Below, one piece after another: positions 6,180 to 14,475 of a stretch of DNA of 23,456 nt. The stretch spans positions 1 through 23,456 of IMG/VR virus record IMGVR_UViG_3300044617_001063; one strand, written 5' to 3'. The DNA comes from a virus. How positions within the stretch are numbered: position 1 is the first letter of the stretch; each line of letters opens with the position of its first letter. The translations under genes were made by a program, and so were the position numbers. The notes under the pieces were generated by a model. That model had not been told where the DNA came from and made no database searches. It saw only the letters and a program-made list of their open reading frames with translations.

Positions 6180-6446
6180 TATTTGAAAATGACGGTGCGA
6201 CAGCTCTGCGAGCAGATGGATTCGCGGGAGTTTGCTGAGTGGGTTGCGATCCACCGGCACTACCACCCGCTTCCTGACGAGTGGAGGCAAACTGGCCTGA
6301 TGGCCAGCGCGAGCCTTGCACCGTACTGCCCTCGAGGGCGAACGCCGAAGGCGGAGGACTTCGTGCCTGTCGTGAAGGCACCTCAGCACGAAATGCAGAT
6401 CGCGGAAACATTGGCACAGTTGGCGAAAGACTTGGGCGGTGAGTAA
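6135..6446 (+). CDS. Tail assembly chaperone, T extension made by -1 frameshift
   Basis: This -1 frame segment adds 103 residues to the upstream protein, giving a fusion of about 217 residues. It reads LAIRPTRVFLFRLAGYLKMT then VRQLCEQMDSREFAEWVAIH and RHYHPLPDEWRQTGLMASAS. The pattern 'lag.lg.tv.ql...ls..e...w.a......p..e.r' is the usual T-domain of siphovirus tail chaperones. No good start codon with a Shine-Dalgarno sequence exists at its beginning; the nearest ATG (6190) is inside the conserved part. The domain recruits the tape measure protein. Its stop overlaps the tape measure ATG by one base. Confidence 0.85.
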   Translation, partial: LAIRPTRVFLFRLAGYLKMTVRQLCEQMDSREFAEWVAIHRHYHPLPDEWRQTGLMASASLAPYCPRGRTPKAEDFVPVVKAPQHEMQIAETLAQLAKDLGGE

Positions 6447-9400
6447 TGGCAACCGTTATCGGCCTCGGCGTGCAGTTCAGCGCGAACGCCAGCGGTATGA
6501 CCAAAGGTCTGTCGCAGGTCGATCGCCAGCTGCAGAACCTCGGCAAGCAGGCGGGCCAAGCCGCTAGGCTGTTTGATACGTTCGCATCATCCAGCGCCGC
6601 AGCCTCGGCAGCCCAGCAGCAGGTCGCCACCGACGTTGCTTTTCTGGGCAGTGCCCTACGCACAGGCCAAGTAACGGCGGAGCAATACGCTGCCGAGCTC
6701 CAGGCGATCGTCGGCAGTGCCCAGCAGCAGGCCGCTGCGTTTGCGGAAGGTGCCCGGATCACGGAGCAGGTGGCGACCGCCGAAGAGCGGCGGGCCGCAA
6801 CTCTTGAACGTCTCGGGCAACTGCTCGCCACTGGTGCGATCAACGAAGAGACGTACAGCCGAGCGGCAGCAGAGGCCAGCGGAGAGAACGAGGCCGCCGC
6901 CAAGGCCGAGACAGACCGTGCCGCTGCTCTGGCCCGCGCCGCCCAGATCACGCAGGCCAACCTCAGCCCGCAGCAGAAATACGACCAGCAGGTGCAGGAA
7001 CTCAGCGGCCACCTGGCTGCTGGACGCATCACGCAAGAAACGTACAGCTCCGCACTCAACAAGGCGGCCACAGATTTTGCCAAGGCGACGATCGCCGCCA
7101 ATAAGTACGACGCTTCGGTGGAGGCGGCAGGCGACGGCGGCACGCTGAAGTTCAACGAGCTGAGCGGTGCGCTCGCTGCGATCCCTGGCCCGATCGGCAA
7201 CGTGGCTGGCCGGCTCTCTGGCCTCACGTCGGCCGGCGAAGGGCTGGGCCGTGTGTTCTCTGGCGGGCTGACGCAGGGGCTCGCTGGCATCGGCACTTCA
7301 GTCGCCGGGCTCATCAACCCGTTCACTGCCGGCTTGGCTGCCGTGGCTGCGTTTGGTGCCGGTGCCAGTGCTGTAGCAAACGGACTGCTCGCCTTGGACG
7401 AGCGCGTTGAGCAGTTGGGCAATCTCGCCGACCAGCTTGGCGTTTCGTTTGAGTTCATCCAGGTTCTCGAAGAGTCGGCAAACCGCTCTGGCGTTTCCGT
7501 GGATACCCTCGCCGGCTCCATGACTCGCCTGCAAAAGACGCTGGCCGGGGCCGACGAGGAAAGCAAGTCGGCACAGTCGGCACTTGATCGCCTTGGTGTT
7601 TCGGTCGAAGATCTCAACGGCCTTTCCCAGCAAGACCAGATCCGCCTGATTGGCGATCGCCTTGGGGCCATCCAAGACCCTGCCCAGAGGACGGCGGCGG
7701 CGGTTGCCTTGTTCGGCAAGAGCGGGGCTGCCTTGCTTCCATTCTTCAAAAACCTCGGGCCAGCGGCGAGTGACCTAGAGCGATTCGGCAAAGTTCTCAA
7801 TGACATCGACCGAGGGCGAATTGAGGATTTTGGCGATGGCGTGGATGCCCTTAGAGTTGCGTCTAAGGGACTGTCCACGGACCTCCTGCTGCCGTTCGCG
7901 GGTCTAGGCGAAGGCATCGCGCAAGGTTCTGCCGAGTTCTTGGGCGGCGTCAATGCAATCGTCGGGCCAATTGGCGACGTTCTGGAGCCTGTGCTTTCCA
8001 GCCTTGGTTCAGCCCTAGAAACAGTCGGCGTGGTTGTTGGTGGCGTTGGCCGCGTGTTTGGAACGTTGCTTGCGCCAATTGGCGAAATCTCCCAGGCATT
8101 CGGTGTAGTCGGCGACTCGTTCAACGAAGCCTTCGTGGACGTTGTGCGATACCTAGTCGATGGCGCTGTGTCGGCGGCAGAGTTCGTTCAATCGTTCAAC
8201 CCGCTGGGCGTTATCGCCGACAACATTGGTGCAATCGGCGAAACCGTTTCGCGCGTGACCAACATCATTGGCACGGCGTTTTCTCAGGCGGCCACGTTCG
8301 TCGGCGACTTGGCAGCAGGCTTCGTGGAGTTCACCGGCATCGGCCCGGCGCTGGAGGCTATAGGCGAAACGGTCAGCGGCGTATTCAATTCGATTTCGCA
8401 GACGCTGAGTTCGGTGGCCAGCGGCATCGGCGAATACCTCGGCAGCTGGCTAACGGCCGCAGAAGAATGGCTTGGCATTCGCGCCGAACTTGAAACGCCG
8501 ATTGCGGCCGAGCTAGACGTGACGCAGCCCCTGCTTGCGGCCACGCAGTTTTCCGACGCTATCGGCCAGGCGGCAATCGCTGCATCAGAGTTTGGGCAGG
8601 CCGGCTTCGAGGCCGCGCTGGCATACCAGACCGGCCTGGAGCAGATCGCCCAGCTGCAGGCTGACAACACGCTGACCGCCGACGAGGCGAAGAAGGCAGC
8701 CGAGCAGGAGAAGGCAGCCTTCGAGGCCAAGATCGAAACGCTTGAGAGTGAAGCGGACGCACAGCGGAAGTCGGCCGAAGCGGCACAGAAGGCGGCCGAC
8801 CAGAAGATCGAAGCCGCCCAGCGTGCTGCCGACGCACAGATCGACGCCGATCGCCGGCTGGCTGATTCTTTCATCGCGTCGCAGGGCATCGGTGCCCAGG
8901 ACGATCGTGCCAGGGCGCAGGAAACGCTGCTGGCCATCACGCGGCAGATCGACGAAACGGAAACTGCGATTGTCGAAGCCCGAGCCGCTGGCGATGCCCA
9001 GGCCGAGGCGTCAGCCACCCGCAGGCTGGCGATTCTTGATCAAGCCCAGGCTGCCGCCCAGCAGACCGTGGAACTCGGGTTTTCAACGCAGGATGCACAG
9101 AACGCCATTGCCGACGTTCGTGCTGATCTCGACGAGACATTTTCGTTCGACAATTTCCAAATCGCCCCCGAGGCCTTCAGCGCCGCCCAAGAGCAGCTGG
9201 CCCAACTTGAGCAAGACCTGCTTTCCGGTGCCATCGACCCGGAGACGTTTGAGCAGGCGGCCGACGCGATCCGCTCAGGCTTCGAGGATGCCCTGGCCAC
9301 AGCCCAAGAGATCGCCCAGCTAAACGAGCGGTACGCCGAGCAGTCTGCCGAGATCGAGCGCGAGCGGCTTGCCAACCTTGCGAGAACAGGGCCGACCACT

Positions 9401-9571
9401 GTGCAGGCGTCAGACCTGCGGACGAGCGAAGGCGCGTCCCAGTTCCTTCGGCTCGCCACTGGCCAGCAAGACCCGGCGATTGAGGAATACCGCAAGCAGT
9501 TGTCCAAGCTCGATGAGATCCGGCGTGAGATCGCCAAGGTTGGCGGCACTGTAGAAATCGTGGGGGCGTAG
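6446..9571 (+). CDS. Tail tape measure protein
   Basis: The product has 1041 residues and is the longest gene in the window. It sets tail length and travels with the DNA during injection. It is Ala- and Gln-rich and mostly helical, with coiled-coil regions at about residues 15-200 and 730-1000. A hydrophobic segment lies at about 275-318 (GIGTSVAGLINPFTAGLAAV then AAFGAGASAVANGLLAL). A typical tape measure core follows (LADQLGVSFEFIQVLEESAN, then VDTLAGSMTRLQKTLAGADE). A short motif of the form L..G.I..ETY..A recurs near residues 70, 125, 187 and 925. At roughly 1.5 angstroms per residue, the length would correspond to a tail of about 150 nm. It starts one base inside the chaperone stop. No lytic transglycosylase or peptidase domain was recognised. 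Confidence 0.93.
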   Translation: MATVIGLGVQFSANASGMTKGLSQVDRQLQNLGKQAGQAARLFDTFASSSAAASAAQQQVATDVAFLGSALRTGQVTAEQYAAELQAIVGSAQQQAAAFAEGARITEQVATAEERRAATLERLGQLLATGAINEETYSRAAAEASGENEAAAKAETDRAAALARAAQITQANLSPQQKYDQQVQELSGHLAAGRITQETYSSALNKAATDFAKATIAANKYDASVEAAGDGGTLKFNELSGALAAIPGPIGNVAGRLSGLTSAGEGLGRVFSGGLTQGLAGIGTSVAGLINPFTAGLAAVAAFGAGASAVANGLLALDERVEQLGNLADQLGVSFEFIQVLEESANRSGVSVDTLAGSMTRLQKTLAGADEESKSAQSALDRLGVSVEDLNGLSQQDQIRLIGDRLGAIQDPAQRTAAAVALFGKSGAALLPFFKNLGPAASDLERFGKVLNDIDRGRIEDFGDGVDALRVASKGLSTDLLLPFAGLGEGIAQGSAEFLGGVNAIVGPIGDVLEPVLSSLGSALETVGVVVGGVGRVFGTLLAPIGEISQAFGVVGDSFNEAFVDVVRYLVDGAVSAAEFVQSFNPLGVIADNIGAIGETVSRVTNIIGTAFSQAATFVGDLAAGFVEFTGIGPALEAIGETVSGVFNSISQTLSSVASGIGEYLGSWLTAAEEWLGIRAELETPIAAELDVTQPLLAATQFSDAIGQAAIAASEFGQAGFEAALAYQTGLEQIAQLQADNTLTADEAKKAAEQEKAAFEAKIETLESEADAQRKSAEAAQKAADQKIEAAQRAADAQIDADRRLADSFIASQGIGAQDDRARAQETLLAITRQIDETETAIVEARAAGDAQAEASATRRLAILDQAQAAAQQTVELGFSTQDAQNAIADVRADLDETFSFDNFQIAPEAFSAAQEQLAQLEQDLLSGAIDPETFEQAADAIRSGFEDALATAQEIAQLNERYAEQSAEIERERLANLARTGPTTVQASDLRTSEGASQFLRLATGQQDPAIEEYRKQLSKLDEIRREIAKVGGTVEIVGA

Positions 9572-9572
9572 C

Positions 9573-10469
9573 GTGGCAATCATCAACTTCCGCGAAGTCC
9601 TGCCCCGCACGTTCTCGCACAAGTTTGGCGAGAGCCCCACGGCAGAACGCAAGTTCGTCGTGACGGTCACGCAGCCTGTCGGGCACCAGGAGCTTCTTGA
9701 CGCTGTAGGCATCAAGCACGGTGCATCCCACCCAGAGTTTTTCTACCTGCTCTGCACGGAGGGCAGCGTCACGGAGCCCGATCGGCAGCACGCGGAGATC
9801 ACGTACCGCTACGAAGTGCCGCAGGTTGGCAGCCAAGACAATCAGCCAAATCCGCTCGCTCGCAAAGACGTGTGGAGTTTCAGCACGGGCGGCGCTGCAG
9901 TCCCGGCTCTCGTCTACTACCACGGCAGCGGCAACAACACGCGACGGTCACTGACCAACTCTGCCGGCGATTTCTTTGAGGGGGCGATGACCGAGGAGGC
10001 AGAGCTGCGAGCCAGCATTAGCGGCAACCGCGCTGCCTTCCCGCTCGGAGACGCGGCAGCTGTCACCAACACGGTGAACGGCTCGTCATTTCTTGGCGGC
10101 GCGATACACACATGGAAGTGCGCAGGCATCAGCGGCCAGCAGCAGGTCGAAGTCGTCAATGGTGCCGAGATCAAATACTGGAGCGTTACCGCCGAACTCA
10201 TTTACCGGCAGAGCGGCTGGAATCTTTTGCTGCCCAACGTTGGGTGGAACTACATCGAGGGCGGAGAGAAGCGGCGCGCCTGGGTGTGGTCTGACCCCGG
10301 CGCAGGTGGAACGCGAGAGCAGATCGCATCAAGCAATCCCATGCCGCTCAATGAAACCGGTGGGCTCGTCGTTTCTTCGCCAGGCGAATCCAACCCGCCG
10401 ATCATCCTGAACCGTCGCGTACACAGAGAGTCGGACTTTGCTACGTACTTCGGCACCCCGCCGTTCTAA
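9573..10469 (+). CDS. Putative distal tail / baseplate protein, unknown
   Basis: The product has 298 residues from GTG 9573, one base after the tape measure stop. It begins MAIINFREVLPRTFSHKFGE and has many aromatic beta-strand-like segments (YRYEVPQVGSQDNQP, WKCAGISGQQQVEVVN, ELIYRQSGWNLLLPNVGWNY). It ends ILNRRVHRESDFATYFGTPPF. The gene directly after the tape measure in siphoviruses usually encodes the distal tail protein or a tail hub component, so a tail-tip role is likely. I do not recognise a named family. Composition and codon use match the neighbours. Confidence 0.7.
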   Translation: MAIINFREVLPRTFSHKFGESPTAERKFVVTVTQPVGHQELLDAVGIKHGASHPEFFYLLCTEGSVTEPDRQHAEITYRYEVPQVGSQDNQPNPLARKDVWSFSTGGAAVPALVYYHGSGNNTRRSLTNSAGDFFEGAMTEEAELRASISGNRAAFPLGDAAAVTNTVNGSSFLGGAIHTWKCAGISGQQQVEVVNGAEIKYWSVTAELIYRQSGWNLLLPNVGWNYIEGGEKRRAWVWSDPGAGGTREQIASSNPMPLNETGGLVVSSPGESNPPIILNRRVHRESDFATYFGTPPF

Positions 10470-10481
10470 GGAGCCCGCCCC

Positions 10482-10850
10482 ATGCCAGACATCAACTACA
10501 CGATCAACGCCCAAGTGCAGAAAGGCGCTCTCTCGCAGCAGTTCGCAGCGTCTGGTATCACTGCCGACATCGCCACGGCTGGCATGCTGGCCGTTACGCT
10601 GAACCTCGGCACGGCCGTCACGCAGATCAGCACGGCCACTATGGGCAGCCTCGGCCTGTGCTTCGCCCGCTCGCTCGCCACGGAGACTACGCACACCGTG
10701 AGCTTCGGCCGGTTCGACGGCACGGACCTGCACGAGACTGTCCGCCTGCGTGCCGGTGAGGCTGCGATCCTTCGGCTGGCGGCTGGCAACTACGCCGCAA
10801 AAGCTGCCGTAGGTGGCTCCCGCCTGGTGCTTACCGTGCTCGAGGATTGA
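10482..10850 (+). CDS. Hypothetical phage structural protein
   Basis: The product has 122 residues from ATG 10482, with TAAGGAG 8-9 nt upstream. The sequence is Ala-, Thr- and Gly-rich and beta-like: MPDINYTINAQVQKGALSQQ, then LGLCFARSLATETTHTVSFG and RLAAGNYAAKAAVGGSRLVL. The string '..G.c..rsL....thtv.fG.fdG..lhe...L..GE.a..rla' suggests a small beta-barrel found among late tail genes, with no named function known to me. It fits a tail-tip or minor structural role by position. Its TGA is followed two bases later by the next ATG. Confidence 0.6.
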   Translation: MPDINYTINAQVQKGALSQQFAASGITADIATAGMLAVTLNLGTAVTQISTATMGSLGLCFARSLATETTHTVSFGRFDGTDLHETVRLRAGEAAILRLAAGNYAAKAAVGGSRLVLTVLED

Positions 10851-10852
10851 CC

Positions 10853-11449
10853 ATGGCCCAGAAGCCAGACGGCAAGCCAGCCCGCACAGAGCGCGTCACA
10901 TTCACGAAGCCAGCCGCCGAGCGGATCGCCAAGGTGGTGCGAGCCGTTGAGGGCGGCGACCGGGACGCTGGGCCGTTGACGTTTGGCAACCGTGGCGTGG
11001 GTGGGAATCCCAAGACCTTCCGCGTCTGCACCTTCACCGGCGCGTGGTCGATCAACGACACGAAAACGGTGACGTTCAAGAATCAGACGGCCACGCCGAA
11101 TACCGTGGCGGCGGTGAATCTGTTCTTCCCGTTCTCTGCTGCGACAGGCGCGACCACCGACTGCGCAATCGCCAAGGACGGCACGGCGTGGTATCTGATC
11201 GACGTGCCCTTCGAGACTGCGACGGCGGTTTTTGTCGGCTCAACCACCACAGGCATCGTCGTTTCGTCCACGCAATCCACGAGCCGCGTGACTGACGTGA
11301 CGCTGTCGGCCACGCTCAACACTTCCAACTGTACGATCTCAATCGGCAAGACGCTTGTCACGGCGTCTACGATTTTCGTGACTGGCACCGCCACCAGCGT
11401 ATTCGTGCAGTCCACGTTTACGGCCACGTACCTGCGGTTCAAGGTGTAA
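10853..11449 (+). CDS. Hypothetical structural protein, beta-rich
   Basis: The product has 198 residues from ATG 10853, with GAGG about 8 nt upstream. A TTG at 10847 in the same frame is less likely. The N-terminal 50 residues are charged (MAQKPDGKPARTERVTFTKP, AAERIAKVVRAVEGGDRDAG), then comes CTFTGAWSINDTKTVTFKNQ. The rest is Thr-, Ser- and Val-rich repetitive strands (TSRVTDVTLSATLNTSNCTI, then SIGKTLVTASTIFVTGTATS). This is the look of a tail-tip or fibre-like protein with a helical adapter region. No named family is recognised. Two bases separate it from the next gene. Confidence 0.6.
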   Translation: MAQKPDGKPARTERVTFTKPAAERIAKVVRAVEGGDRDAGPLTFGNRGVGGNPKTFRVCTFTGAWSINDTKTVTFKNQTATPNTVAAVNLFFPFSAATGATTDCAIAKDGTAWYLIDVPFETATAVFVGSTTTGIVVSSTQSTSRVTDVTLSATLNTSNCTISIGKTLVTASTIFVTGTATSVFVQSTFTATYLRFKV

Positions 11450-11451
11450 AG

Positions 11452-11961
11452 ATGGCGTGTTGTTGTGAAGATCCTTGCACCCCAAAAACCCGCGACTCTT
11501 TTTCGGTTGCTATCAGCGCGACAAGCACTTGGACCGCAGATGGCCCGCCCTCCCAAGCCTGCCAGTTTGTTGATTACATCGAGTCGTACAACGGCACCTA
11601 TGTGCTCACTAAGCCGCCTGGTGCGTTGCTTTTTGGCGGAATTGCCGGGCCGTGCAGCACAAACTACGGATACGTCGGCGGCGGCCTTACTATAGGCTTT
11701 TCGGCGCGGCCGTCTTCAGCAGTTCTTGCAGGGCTTGGTCGAGGTAATGCTGGAGGGCCAGCCGGATGCTTTTTTAATTTCGGAGATTTCCCGGTAATAG
11801 AAATAAATCTATCCAAGCCGGCGGGCTCGACTTGGCCTGCGGTGGGTGCCAGCGATATTTCCATAAGCAAAACATTTGGGATTTGGGCGCAGTGGGGGCC
11901 TTTCAATCCTTACAACACTATTGTCGGACTTGGGAACGTGACCATAGCTATCTCTGGGTGA
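11452..11961 (+). CDS. Hypothetical Cys- and Gly-rich protein, possible tail/adhesion protein
   Basis: The product has 169 residues from ATG 11452. It begins with a cysteine cluster, MACCCEDPCTPKTRDSFSVA, then a beta-like, aromatic and Gly-rich region (QFVDYIESYNGTYVLTKPPG, GLTIGFSARPSSAVLAGLG, FGIWAQWGPFNPYNTIVGLG). Base use changes within it. From about 11640 on, codons such as ATA, AAT and TTT are much more common than in neighbouring genes, suggesting a different origin or relaxed selection. Together with the late position, this resembles variable receptor-contact proteins, but no homologous family is recognised. Confidence 0.55.
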   Translation: MACCCEDPCTPKTRDSFSVAISATSTWTADGPPSQACQFVDYIESYNGTYVLTKPPGALLFGGIAGPCSTNYGYVGGGLTIGFSARPSSAVLAGLGRGNAGGPAGCFFNFGDFPVIEINLSKPAGSTWPAVGASDISISKTFGIWAQWGPFNPYNTIVGLGNVTIAISG

Positions 11962-11968
11962 TGAAAGC

Positions 11969-12379
11969 GTGATCCTTTGCGATTTCAAAAACCCTCAGTC
12001 CGCATGCCCGCGTTGCGGCTTGGTGTCGCCGACGCCGGGCGCAAAGGCGAACTGCTCTGCTTTCCCAATTCGGGCTTTCGGGCCTGGGGCGGAGCTTCAC
12101 GCCATTCTCAGCCGCTTCGGCGTATCCGCCACGCCCGACTGCAAATGCACTTCCCGCGCCAGCTACATGGACGCCAAGGGCTGCGATTGGTGCGAGTCTC
12201 CCGAAGGCATGGCCGAGATCATGGGCTTTCTGCGCGAGGCTGCCGAGGAGCGCGGCCTGCCGTTCCTTGACGTGGCCGCTAGGTTGCTCGTGAGACGGGC
12301 GATTGCCAACGCCCGCAAAGCGGAGGCCCGTCGTGCCAAAGAAGCCGAAGCAGCCGCAGCCGAAGGCCGCCCGGCCTAA
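11969..12379 (+). CDS. Cys-rich zinc-binding-like hypothetical protein
   Basis: The product has 136 residues from GTG 11969. The N-terminal half has cysteines spaced like zinc ribbons: C4, CPRC at 13-16, then CKCTSRASYMDAKGCDWCES. The second half is helical and basic/Ala-rich (EGMAEIMGFLREAAEERGLP, then a KAEARRAKEAEAAAAEG tail). The Shine-Dalgarno sequence is weak, but the frame keeps typical GC-rich third positions and no better start exists. It may bind nucleic acid or serve as a small structural scaffold. Its last 47 bases overlap the next small gene. Confidence 0.6.
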   Translation: MILCDFKNPQSACPRCGLVSPTPGAKANCSAFPIRAFGPGAELHAILSRFGVSATPDCKCTSRASYMDAKGCDWCESPEGMAEIMGFLREAAEERGLPFLDVAARLLVRRAIANARKAEARRAKEAEAAAAEGRPA

Positions 12380-12527
12380 TCTCGCCGAGCTCGACTTCGA
12401 GGACGAGGAGCCATCCGGCCTCGGCATCCTGGACGATGACGGCAACATGGTCCTGCGGCGCGATGCCGCCAAGCCTGCGAAGGGAGTCGGCCGTGCCAAA
12501 GGCAAAGCCCGCAAGCCTGCTCGATGA
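12333..12527 (+). CDS. Small basic hypothetical protein
   Basis: The product has 64 residues from GTG 12333, chosen because GGAGG lies 6 nt before it. It reads VPKKPKQPQPKAARPNLAEL, then DFEDEEPSGLGILDDDGNMV and ends in a Lys/Arg/Ala tail. A strongly basic N- and C-terminus flanks an acidic middle. No fold is evident and it is probably disordered. It overlaps both neighbours (47 nt upstream, 35 nt downstream). The next gene starts with the same GTG-CCA-AAG codons after a similar ribosome-binding site. Confidence 0.5.
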   Translation: MPKKPKQPQPKAARPNLAELDFEDEEPSGLGILDDDGNMVLRRDAAKPAKGVGRAKGKARKPAR

Positions 12528-12756
12528 CGTGCTCGCCCGCGTGAAGGCGAAGCGGCCCGGCTTCATGCCGTGGCACGAGCGTTTGCCTGACGATCTCCAG
12601 GCCGAGCTCGCCGCGATCCGCGAGCGGTTCCATGCTGGTGGGATTGCGAGCCAGAAGCGGGCGCTGGCCGTGGCGATTGCCGAAGTGGTGGCGGAGCGTG
12701 GGCACACGAAACCCGGCGAACAGGCGGTGCTGAGTTGGCTAAACAAAAAAGCGTAG
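12493..12756 (+). CDS. Small helical hypothetical protein
   Basis: The product has 87 residues from GTG 12493, with AGGGAG 6 nt upstream. The sequence ASLLDDVLARVKAKRPGFMP, then WHERLPDDLQAELAAIRERF and QKRALAVAIAEVVAERGHTK, contains a compact helical domain with conserved-looking Trp and Pro residues. It ends EQAVLSWLNKKA. The layout of short helices and a terminal 'W' helix suggests a small DNA-binding or regulatory domain. Some phages carry such a protein near packaging genes, so a small-terminase-like role is conceivable but unproven. It overlaps the phosphoesterase gene by 22 nt. Confidence 0.55.
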   Translation: MPKAKPASLLDDVLARVKAKRPGFMPWHERLPDDLQAELAAIRERFHAGGIASQKRALAVAIAEVVAERGHTKPGEQAVLSWLNKKA

Positions 12757-13913
12757 CGGCTGCCGTTGCTGCGAAGTTGCCGCCGCCAAAGCCCGCTGCT
12801 GACGCCGAACAGGTGACGCAGACGCAGGCCGGCGACGTGCTCGAGGCCCGCTCCACGAGCCGGCGGATTAAGACCGTCGAGGATCTGCTACGGCACATCG
12901 AAGCGGACATGCAGCGTTTCGAGATCGCTGCGAGCGAGGCGACGAAGTGGGAGACGGGCGACGGCGAGGGCTCGACGCTGGAACTGCACCGTGTCTTCGT
13001 GCGGCTGAAGCCCAAGGCCGGGCCGAGCACACGCGAGTGCGTTGAGGCGATGATCCAGGCTGCGAGTAAGCCCCTGCGGAAGCCCTTGACCAAGGCTGCC
13101 AAAGCCCCGAAGCGAGACGGGCTCTGGCAAGTGCTGATCGTGGCCGACACGCACTTCGCCAAATACGCATGGCGGGAAACCACGGGCGGCGATGACTACG
13201 ACCTGACGATCGCCGAGCGGCTCGTCGGCGAAGCGACTGAAGAACTCCTGGCGATTGGCGACACGTACAAGCCCGTGCGCCGCACCATTGCCCTGCTCGG
13301 GGATCTCTTCCACTACGACACGCCTGCGGGCACGACAACCAGCGGCACGCCGCTAGAGCGCGACGGCCGGCTACAGAAGATGATCGCCGTGGGATGCGAT
13401 TCGCTGCTCGGTGCCATTGAGCGATCGGCAGCCACGGTGCCCACCGACGTGACGATCGTGAACGGCAACCACGACGAGACGCTGACGTGGGCGTTTCAGC
13501 GGATCATGCAGGAGCGTTTTAGGAACGACCGCCGCGTGCGGATCGACGGGCGATACACGGGCAGGCAGTACGTGACGCACGGCCGCAACCTGCTCGGCTT
13601 CGTCCACGGGCACAGGGCAAAGCGGAAGCTGCCGCAGATCATGGCTCTGGAGGCTGCCGCCGATTGGAGCCAGTGCCCGTATCGGGAGTGGCACACGGGG
13701 CACTTCCACTCTCAGGCCGCCGAGTGGCAGCGCCCGATCGAAACGCTCGACGGCGTGATCGTGCGGACGGCCCCGGCACTCTGCCCGCCGGATGACTGGC
13801 ACAGCATGAACGGATTCATTGGCAGTAGACAGGCATGCGAAACATTCATCTACAGCCCAGAGGGAGGGCTAACGGCCATGCACGTTTCACGACTTCAGAA
13901 AGGGACACGATGA
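12735..13913 (+). CDS. Calcineurin-like metallophosphoesterase
   Basis: The product has 392 residues from TTG 12735. All the core metal-ligand motifs of the superfamily are present: D138-x-H140 (IVADTHFAK), G189-D190 with H193 (LLGDLFHYD), G244-N245-H246-D247 (VNGNHDE), H291-G-H293 (FVHGH) and H320/H323/H325 (WHTGHFHS). Residues 1-125 form a variable Ala/Lys-rich and helical N-terminal extension. The protein likely hydrolyses phosphodiesters or nucleotides. In phages it may act on DNA or signalling nucleotides, but the substrate cannot be told. The length is typical for large phage versions of this family. The stop overlaps the next ATG (ATGA). Confidence 0.85.
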   Translation: MAKQKSVAAAVAAKLPPPKPAADAEQVTQTQAGDVLEARSTSRRIKTVEDLLRHIEADMQRFEIAASEATKWETGDGEGSTLELHRVFVRLKPKAGPSTRECVEAMIQAASKPLRKPLTKAAKAPKRDGLWQVLIVADTHFAKYAWRETTGGDDYDLTIAERLVGEATEELLAIGDTYKPVRRTIALLGDLFHYDTPAGTTTSGTPLERDGRLQKMIAVGCDSLLGAIERSAATVPTDVTIVNGNHDETLTWAFQRIMQERFRNDRRVRIDGRYTGRQYVTHGRNLLGFVHGHRAKRKLPQIMALEAAADWSQCPYREWHTGHFHSQAAEWQRPIETLDGVIVRTAPALCPPDDWHSMNGFIGSRQACETFIYSPEGGLTAMHVSRLQKGTR

Positions 13914-14314
13914 CCACGACATTTGCATCGGCAAACGCCGAACTACGCAAAACAGTTGCCGACCGCGTTGCTGCGGTGGCGAGCGGAAAGCCTGGCGATC
14001 TGGTGCACCCCACCAGCCAGGCGTACTTCGATCTGCTCGACCGCATGAAGGCTCTGCACTCCAGCAAAAGCCGAGACTACGGGAGCGAGCACGACCCGTT
14101 GGCGAACATTCGGAACGGTGCCCTGTTCGTTGGCATCGAGCCGTGGAAGGGGGCCATGGTCAGGCTGTCGGACAAGGTGACGCGGCTGGCCACGTTCAAT
14201 CGCACAGGCCGCCTCGAGCACGAAGGCGTGGAAGACAATCTCATGGACCTGGCGTCTTACGCTCTCCTGGCCCTGCTGCTCTATCGGGAGGAGCACATTG
14301 GAAAAGCTGACTGA
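13910..14314 (+). CDS. DUF1599 / nucleotide-modification-associated domain 1 (Nmad1)-like protein
   Basis: The product has 134 residues from ATG 13910 (ATGA overlap; AGAAAGGGAC 3 nt upstream). The segment LHSSKSRDYGSEHDPLANIR, followed by GIEPWKGAMVRLSDKVTRL and EDNLMDLASYALLALLLYRE, matches the family pattern 'K..dYg...dpl.N', 'r..DK..Rl' and 'es..DtllDlanYa..'. The fold is MazG-like, an all-alpha NTP-pyrophosphatase relative. It may hydrolyse or bind modified or non-canonical nucleotides. It sits beside the phosphoesterase, so the two may work together on nucleotides. Family call is from motifs. Confidence 0.72.
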   Translation: MTTTFASANAELRKTVADRVAAVASGKPGDLVHPTSQAYFDLLDRMKALHSSKSRDYGSEHDPLANIRNGALFVGIEPWKGAMVRLSDKVTRLATFNRTGRLEHEGVEDNLMDLASYALLALLLYREEHIGKAD

Positions 14315-14474
14315 CGCCTACCTGCAACAGTGCGAGTTCGACGCCCGCCGGTTCAGCGGGGCGTACACGGGCACGGCCGGAACGCTGGCTGCCCACGTCA
14401 TGCGGCTGCTCGCGGAGCTGAGCCGCACGAAGGGCGATCTGGCCGTGGAGCGGGCGCGGCGCGTTGATTCATGA
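14298..14474 (+). CDS. Small hypothetical protein at end of late operon
   Basis: The product has 58 residues from TTG 14298, with GGGAGG about 6-7 nt upstream. It overlaps the previous gene by 17 nt. It reads LEKLTDAYLQQCEFDARRFS, then AGTLAAHVMRLLAELSRTKG and DLAVERARRVDS. It is an amphipathic helical protein, probably a small dimer or coiled coil. Strong ribosome-binding site, tight overlap and good codon use support it as a real gene. It ends just before the inverted repeat that separates it from the convergent integrase gene. Confidence 0.55.
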   Translation: MEKLTDAYLQQCEFDARRFSGAYTGTAGTLAAHVMRLLAELSRTKGDLAVERARRVDS

Positions 14475-14475
14475 G

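Noticed and set aside
5719-8124. 801-residue open frame on the minus strand opposite tube, chaperone and tape measure genes
   Set aside because: It runs across several well-supported plus-strand genes, including the frameshift site. Its product is Ser/Pro/Ala/Arg-rich low complexity, as expected from the antisense of GC-rich coding DNA. No ribosome-binding site or domain was seen.
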